DNA from: Deltaproteobacteria bacterium
GTDB taxonomy: Bacteria; Myxococcota_A; UBA796; GCA-2862545
DNA: 64,000 nucleotides
Direction of reading: 5' to 3'
Assembly: GCA_006226595.1 (NCBI GenBank)
Contig: SBGP01000108.1
Location: forward strand, 1 to 64,000
Positions within the stretch are counted from its first letter, which is position 1; the number at the start of each line of letters is the position of its first letter. A model generated the notes under the pieces. It did no database searches. It saw only the letters and a list, made by a program, of their open reading frames with translations, and was not told the DNA's origin. This document shows, piece after piece, positions 60,137 through 64,000 of the stretch. A program made the translations under genes and the position numbers.

Positions 60137-60718
60137 ATGTCTGAACCCCTGCACCAGATGCTCCTTCGCCGCCGCAAGACCATGAAGCTCTCTGCCGAGG
60201 CCATGGGTGCGCGCTTCGACGTGAGTCGCAACTGGATCCAGCGACTCGAGAGCGGCGACATGGAGCTGCGCGTCTCGCAGCTTCCGACCATTGCCGAGGC
60301 CTACGAGCTGTCCGAGCTCGAGCTCATGCAGTACCTCGCCCCCGAGGTGCTCGACGAGTACCGCAAGACGCTCAAGACCGAGACGCACCTTCAGATCAGC
60401 CCGTCCGCGGAGTTCTGGCAGGAGATCCACAAGCTGCGCGAAGAGATGCGCGAGATGGCGAGCGCGATGTCCAAGATCTCCGAGGACGTGCAGGCCGTGC
60501 GTCAGGCGGCCGAGAGTGCGGCGCGTCGCGCCGGTCGCGTCGAGCGCCACCTGGCCCCGCTCACCGAGCAGCTCGCCATGACCGCCCGGGACTTCGAGCG
60601 GGCGCGTGAGCAGGGTGCGGCTTTCCTCCCGAACTTCCTCGAGGAGGGCACCCACGTCAACGACGACGACCGTCCGCGAGCCCAGCTGCGGCGTCCGGAC
60701 GATCTGCCGGAGAGCTGA
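60137..60718 (+). CDS. XRE-type DNA-binding protein with coiled coil
   Basis: The 193-residue protein has an N-terminal helix-turn-helix (MLLRRRKTMKLSAEAMGARF to VSRNWIQRLESG, about residues 8-40) and then a long coiled coil (about 92-160; EFWQEIHKLREEMREMASAM, VRQAAESAARRAGRVERHLA) and an acidic, disordered tail. A good ggag site precedes the ATG. The coiled coil suggests dimers or higher assemblies, as in nucleoid or plasmid-partition regulators. The upstream gap contains CACATGTG (60080-60087). Confidence 0.75.
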   Translation: MSEPLHQMLLRRRKTMKLSAEAMGARFDVSRNWIQRLESGDMELRVSQLPTIAEAYELSELELMQYLAPEVLDEYRKTLKTETHLQISPSAEFWQEIHKLREEMREMASAMSKISEDVQAVRQAAESAARRAGRVERHLAPLTEQLAMTARDFERAREQGAAFLPNFLEEGTHVNDDDRPRAQLRRPDDLPES

Positions 60719-60744
60719 GTCGACCCGGTCGACCCGCCCCGACG

Positions 60745-62292
60745 CTACTCGAGCGGGGGCAGGGTCACCGTGCCGTCGAACCAGGCGAAGAAGTCGTCGA
60801 GGTAGGGCCGCAGCTCGGGGTCGAGGTAGTCGAAGTGGATGCCCCGGTCGCTGACCTCCCAGTATTCGGCCTCCGCGACCTCGAGGATCTCCTCGCGAAT
60901 CGAGAACAGGCGCGCGCGCTTCTCGTGCGCCATGTCGTCCCAGATCCGCTGCGCGTATCGCGCGTCGCCGGCCTTCAGGTAGTAGGTCGCGAGCTTGATC
61001 TGGGCCTTCCGGACGCCGCGTAGCGAGGCTTCCTGGGCGCCGCCCTGTTCGGGCTCGCGGTCGAGCTCGAGGAGGATGCCGAGCAGCGCGTCGTGGATGG
61101 GCGCATTCTGTTCGTGCGCGCGCTGGATGACGACGCACAGGTCGTAGGCGACGGTCTCCTGGATGAAGCCGAGGTTGCCGTGGAACGCGAGCTGTCCGTA
61201 GAACTGGAAGCGGCGAGCGGCGTCGAGGACCTCCTCCAACAGCTGTTCTTCGAGCAGGGCCTCGGCCAGGCCACGGTACTCGTTCATCAGGTTGTAGGCG
61301 CTACGCACGTCCTTCGCGTTGATGCACGCCCGGAAGTACGTGTTGAAGAAGCGAATGGCGAGCTGCACGACCGGGCGGTCCTTGCGTCGCGCGGCTTCCT
61401 CGCCGATGTGGCGCGTGCGGATCGACACGAGGTGCGTGATGTCCTGCATCCGGTGCACGGTGGCCGGGACGACGGCCTGGTACTGCCGCAGCACCTTCAT
61501 CTCGACCCAGGTGCGGCGGTCCGCCAGGGCCTCGACCATGTCCGGATGCAGCGCGATGAAGTCCTGGTCGGTGTTCGCGAGGGTGTGAGTCTGGAAGAAC
61601 TCGGGGTCGAGGGAGTTCTTCACGGCCAGGTGGTCCGTGGCGAGCTGACACAGCGCGCCCACCGAGGCGATGGAGATGCCCTTGTCCTTGGCTTCGACCG
61701 CATTCAGCGCGAGCTCGCCGAGCTGCTCGATGGCGCCGAGCACGGCCTCGCGTCCTTCGGCGACGTCACCGCCGGCGCGAACCCGCGCCAATGCCAACGA
61801 GGAGCGACCGCGAATCGTCTGGATGACCCGTGTCGGGGCGAGGAAGTCGAAGACGTACGCGAAGTAGGGGAGCAGCGCGAGCAGGCTCACCGTCATCATC
61901 GACAGGCTCAGCAGCACCAGCGCGCGCGGCCAGGTCTCTCCGTACAGGCTCATGTCGGTCCACAGCACGAGCACGGCGGTGACCACGAAGAAACCCATCA
62001 CCGCGAGGTTCGTCGCGTCGCGGAGGAACAGCTCCGTGATGCGCGGCGTGTACCGGTTCGCCGCGAGCTCGACGATGATCGCGACCACCGTGATCGCGAT
62101 GCCGAGCACGCCGACCGTGACCTCGCCGAGGCCCGAGAGGGTGTCGACCACGCCAGGGCCCGACACCAGCGCAATCGGGCTCGCGAAGCCGAGCTCGAGG
62201 ACGTACAGGCTGCCGTACATGCCGCCGCTGACCAGGGCCAGCATGGCAAAGGTAAAGGCGGCGTCGCGGTAGGGTGCTTGCTCCGTGGACAT
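60745..62292 (-). CDS. DUF2254-like membrane protein
   Basis: The 515-residue protein has four N-terminal membrane helices (about 10-150; for example EVTVGVLGIAITVVAIIVEL and VMGFFVVTAVLVLW) and a large helical cytoplasmic part rich in charged residues, with FLAPTRVIQTIRG just after the last helix. This matches the layout of DUF2254 proteins, whose role is unknown. The next gene starts 94 bases away on the opposite strand. Confidence 0.72.
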   Translation of the reverse strand: MSTEQAPYRDAAFTFAMLALVSGGMYGSLYVLELGFASPIALVSGPGVVDTLSGLGEVTVGVLGIAITVVAIIVELAANRYTPRITELFLRDATNLAVMGFFVVTAVLVLWTDMSLYGETWPRALVLLSLSMMTVSLLALLPYFAYVFDFLAPTRVIQTIRGRSSLALARVRAGGDVAEGREAVLGAIEQLGELALNAVEAKDKGISIASVGALCQLATDHLAVKNSLDPEFFQTHTLANTDQDFIALHPDMVEALADRRTWVEMKVLRQYQAVVPATVHRMQDITHLVSIRTRHIGEEAARRKDRPVVQLAIRFFNTYFRACINAKDVRSAYNLMNEYRGLAEALLEEQLLEEVLDAARRFQFYGQLAFHGNLGFIQETVAYDLCVVIQRAHEQNAPIHDALLGILLELDREPEQGGAQEASLRGVRKAQIKLATYYLKAGDARYAQRIWDDMAHEKRARLFSIREEILEVAEAEYWEVSDRGIHFDYLDPELRPYLDDFFAWFDGTVTLPPLE

Positions 62293-62385
62293 CTTGCAGC
62301 AGCCTACAGCAGGGCCCCTGGAGGGGGAAGGGGGGCGCGGCTCGCGGTGTCTGAAGGTATCCTGCCCCGCACACGGAGGAACCTC

Positions 62386-62997
62386 ATGCGCCGACTCTTC
62401 GTTCTGCTCGCCCTCGCCCTCGCGATGCCCGCTGTCGCGGGCCCGTCCGTGAGCAAGTCCATCCTCAAGGACGTGCCGCCGGAGTCGCTGGCCGCCGCAA
62501 CGGCGCTGGAGGACCAGGTCGCCGCGCTGCGCGAGCAGCTCGCCGAGGCCGAGGCGGACGCCGAGGAGGCGAAGAACGGCATCAAGGCCGAGAAGCTCGA
62601 GGCCAAGGCCGCCGAGGCGCGCCTCGAGGCGGACCTGGCCGCGAAGAAGGCCGCGAAGAAGGACGGGGACCGGGCGGCCGTGCGCGATGCGCGGGCCACC
62701 GCGGACGAGACCCGCGCCGACATCGAGATGCAGGAGGCCGAGGCCAAGGCGGCGCGCGCGGAGAAGGCCCTGGCTGGTGAGCGGGTGAAGCTGCTCAAGG
62801 CCGAGATCGCGCTGCGCAGCTCCGAGGCCGAGCGCGCCAAGGCCGACGCGGCGTACCAGGCCGGACTGCCCGTGGACGTGGGCATCTTCGATGCGGCCGT
62901 CGCCAAGGCGGACATCGACTACCAGAAGGCGCGCGAGGAGTACTCGCTGGCCGAGGCCAAGTACAACGCCAAGAGCTCGGGCATGCCCGAGGAGTAG
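62386..62997 (+). CDS. Exported coiled-coil protein
   Basis: The 203-residue product has a signal peptide (MRRLFVLLALALAMPAVAG) and then an almost continuous Ala/Glu/Lys/Arg coiled coil from about residue 40 to 175. The short C-terminal part is VDVGIFDAAVAKADIDYQK. It resembles periplasmic coiled-coil spacer proteins. An aggagg-like site (acggagga) precedes the ATG; GGTATCCT lies 22 bases upstream. Confidence 0.75.
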   Translation: MRRLFVLLALALAMPAVAGPSVSKSILKDVPPESLAAATALEDQVAALREQLAEAEADAEEAKNGIKAEKLEAKAAEARLEADLAAKKAAKKDGDRAAVRDARATADETRADIEMQEAEAKAARAEKALAGERVKLLKAEIALRSSEAERAKADAAYQAGLPVDVGIFDAAVAKADIDYQKAREEYSLAEAKYNAKSSGMPEE

Positions 62998-62998
62998 G

Positions 62999-64000
62999 TC
63001 ACTCGGCCCAGATCGGGTTGACCGCGAAGCCGGTGTGCGGGTCGTTCTCGGACGCCTCGGCGTCGTAGGTCGTGCTCCCGGTGACGAAGATCATCGTCTT
63101 GCCGGTCGGGCTGATGAACGGCTCGCGCGACCCGGGAAGGGCCACGCCGCCCGCATTGTCGTGGGTGACCAGCGCGGTCGTTCCCGTGCTCCGGTCGCGC
63201 ACGAAGATCTGCCGTCCGGCCGCGCCGTCGACCACGGGGCTCGCCGTGCCATCGCTCTCGAAGGCCACCCAGCGCCCATCGTCGGACACGCCCGGGTGGG
63301 CCGAGGCGCCATCGCACTGAGCGCCCGTCGAGGACACGCTGATCCGCTCGATGCGGGTCTCGCCGTTCTCGTCGAACACGCCGTCCTGGTCGGGGTCACG
63401 GTCGTGGAGGAACACGTCGAGCGCGCCGTTGGTATCGCCGTCGACGAGGTTCGTGGCCTCGCTCTCGAACACGACGAAGCGCCCGTCCGCGGAGATTCTG
63501 GGGGCCCCCGAGGCACCGTCGGCTTCGCCGGTGGGCGGGTGGCTCACGCGCACGACCGAGCGGCTGGACCGGTCGAAGCGGCCGTCGCCGTCCGGATCGC
63601 GGTCGAGCACGAACACGTCCTGCACGCCGTTCGTATCGCCGGCCACCAGGTTCGTGGCTGGAGAGGTGAACGCCACGAAGCGCCCGTCGTGCGAGGGCTG
63701 CGGGTCCTGGCAGCCCGCATCGGTCCCGAGGGTGAGCAGCTCGAACGGGCCGCCGTCGACGTGGTTTCGGCGGGCGTACAGCTGCACGCCGTCGGTCGGC
63801 GTCACCGAGGCATCGAGGTTCTTCGCGAGCGAGGCGAGGACCAGCCACTCACCATTGCCCGACAGCGCGATGTCGGTGGCGGCGCCGTCGGGGACGATGT
63901 CGGTCTCGGTGGCCATGCGTCGCATGCGCGTGGAGCGACCGCCGAGCTCGATGTCGAAGACATACGCATCCGCAGCGGTGCCGCCGGGATCGTCGGGCAG
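62999..64000 (-). CDS. TolB/PD40-like propeller protein (5' partial)
   Basis: The frame stays open to the right edge of the window, so the N-terminus is missing; 333 residues are visible. Repeated blades have the TolB-type signature (DIALSGNGEWLVLAS, QPSHDGRFVAFTSPATNLV, RISADGRFVVFESEATNLV, GVSDDGRWVAFESDG), each followed by VFVLDRDPDGDGRFD or VFLHDRDPDQDGVFD, where the DxDxDG loops may bind calcium. The protein is most likely exported and surface-linked, but its anchor and signal lie outside the window. Confidence 0.82.
   Translation of the reverse strand: MPDDPGGTAADAYVFDIELGGRSTRMRRMATETDIVPDGAATDIALSGNGEWLVLASLAKNLDASVTPTDGVQLYARRNHVDGGPFELLTLGTDAGCQDPQPSHDGRFVAFTSPATNLVAGDTNGVQDVFVLDRDPDGDGRFDRSSRSVVRVSHPPTGEADGASGAPRISADGRFVVFESEATNLVDGDTNGALDVFLHDRDPDQDGVFDENGETRIERISVSSTGAQCDGASAHPGVSDDGRWVAFESDGTASPVVDGAAGRQIFVRDRSTGTTALVTHDNAGGVALPGSREPFISPTGKTMIFVTGSTTYDAEASENDPHTGFAVNPIWAE

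Overview
The window is a G+C-rich chromosomal segment (G or C at most third codon positions) that is gene-dense and looks like a member of the Myxococcota or a close deltaproteobacterial relative. The reasons are: four large Ser/Thr protein kinases, two fused to ATPase and TPR-like regions; an FHA-type sigma54-activator-like protein; an ECF-like sigma factor paired with a kinase; surface proteins with MopE/thrombospondin-3 acidic repeats; and three C-termini of the MYXO-CTERM type (Cys-rich bend, hydrophobic helix, Arg cluster). No rRNA, tRNA, CRISPR array, insertion sequence or phage gene was seen. Both window edges cut through genes.

Layout. 1-6.3 kb: end of a surface protein with a (DTDADA)n stalk, a single-subunit molybdopterin oxidoreductase, a phytoene-desaturase-like enzyme and a small exported protein. 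6.5-8.4 kb: lipoprotein plus M23 peptidase. 8.3-11.3 kb: a minus-strand operon of three KshA-type Rieske oxygenases, the last of which has lost its Rieske cluster. 11.5-19 kb: signalling block (ECF43-like sigma factor with its kinase; kinase-ATPase-TPR protein with an FHA/AAA regulator). 19.2-22.3 kb: TetR regulator and acyl-CoA dehydrogenase with a FadR-like operator between them. 23-27.8 kb: a type I secretion operon (ABC, HlyD, TolC) whose ABC protein lacks key catalytic residues. 27.8-33.9 kb: cupin/FAD oxidase pair, a MYXO-CTERM protein, a LysM-like protein coupled to a small exported protein, a thioesterase and a response regulator. 33.9-41.4 kb: OafA/SGNH acyltransferase, MscS channel pair, glycosyltransferase pair and an ATE-like aminoacyl transferase. 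41.4-47.2 kb: XRE-cupin regulator facing a VOC protein, octaheme lipoprotein, RlmL, DUF1361 protein, exported proteins and a redoxin. 47.2-57.7 kb: two kinases, a 1390-residue calcium-repeat surface protein and a GT-C-like membrane protein. 57.7-64 kb: ATP-grasp enzyme, SCP2-like protein, XRE/coiled-coil protein, DUF2254-like membrane protein and the end of a TolB-like propeller protein.

How the genes work together. Tight translational coupling (ATGA, TGATG, GTGA, TTGA overlaps) marks the functional pairs: lipoprotein/M23 peptidase, Rieske trio, sigma/kinase, kinase/FHA regulator, HlyD/TolC, cupin/oxidase, LysM protein/exported partner, and GT2/left-handed beta-helix protein. A recurring theme is the degenerate paralogue: a Rieske oxygenase without its cluster, a kinase with a broken ATPase module, an ABC transporter without its catalytic Glu and His, and a sigma54-activator-like protein without the GAFTGA loop. 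All assignments come from reading the sequence; no database search was run.
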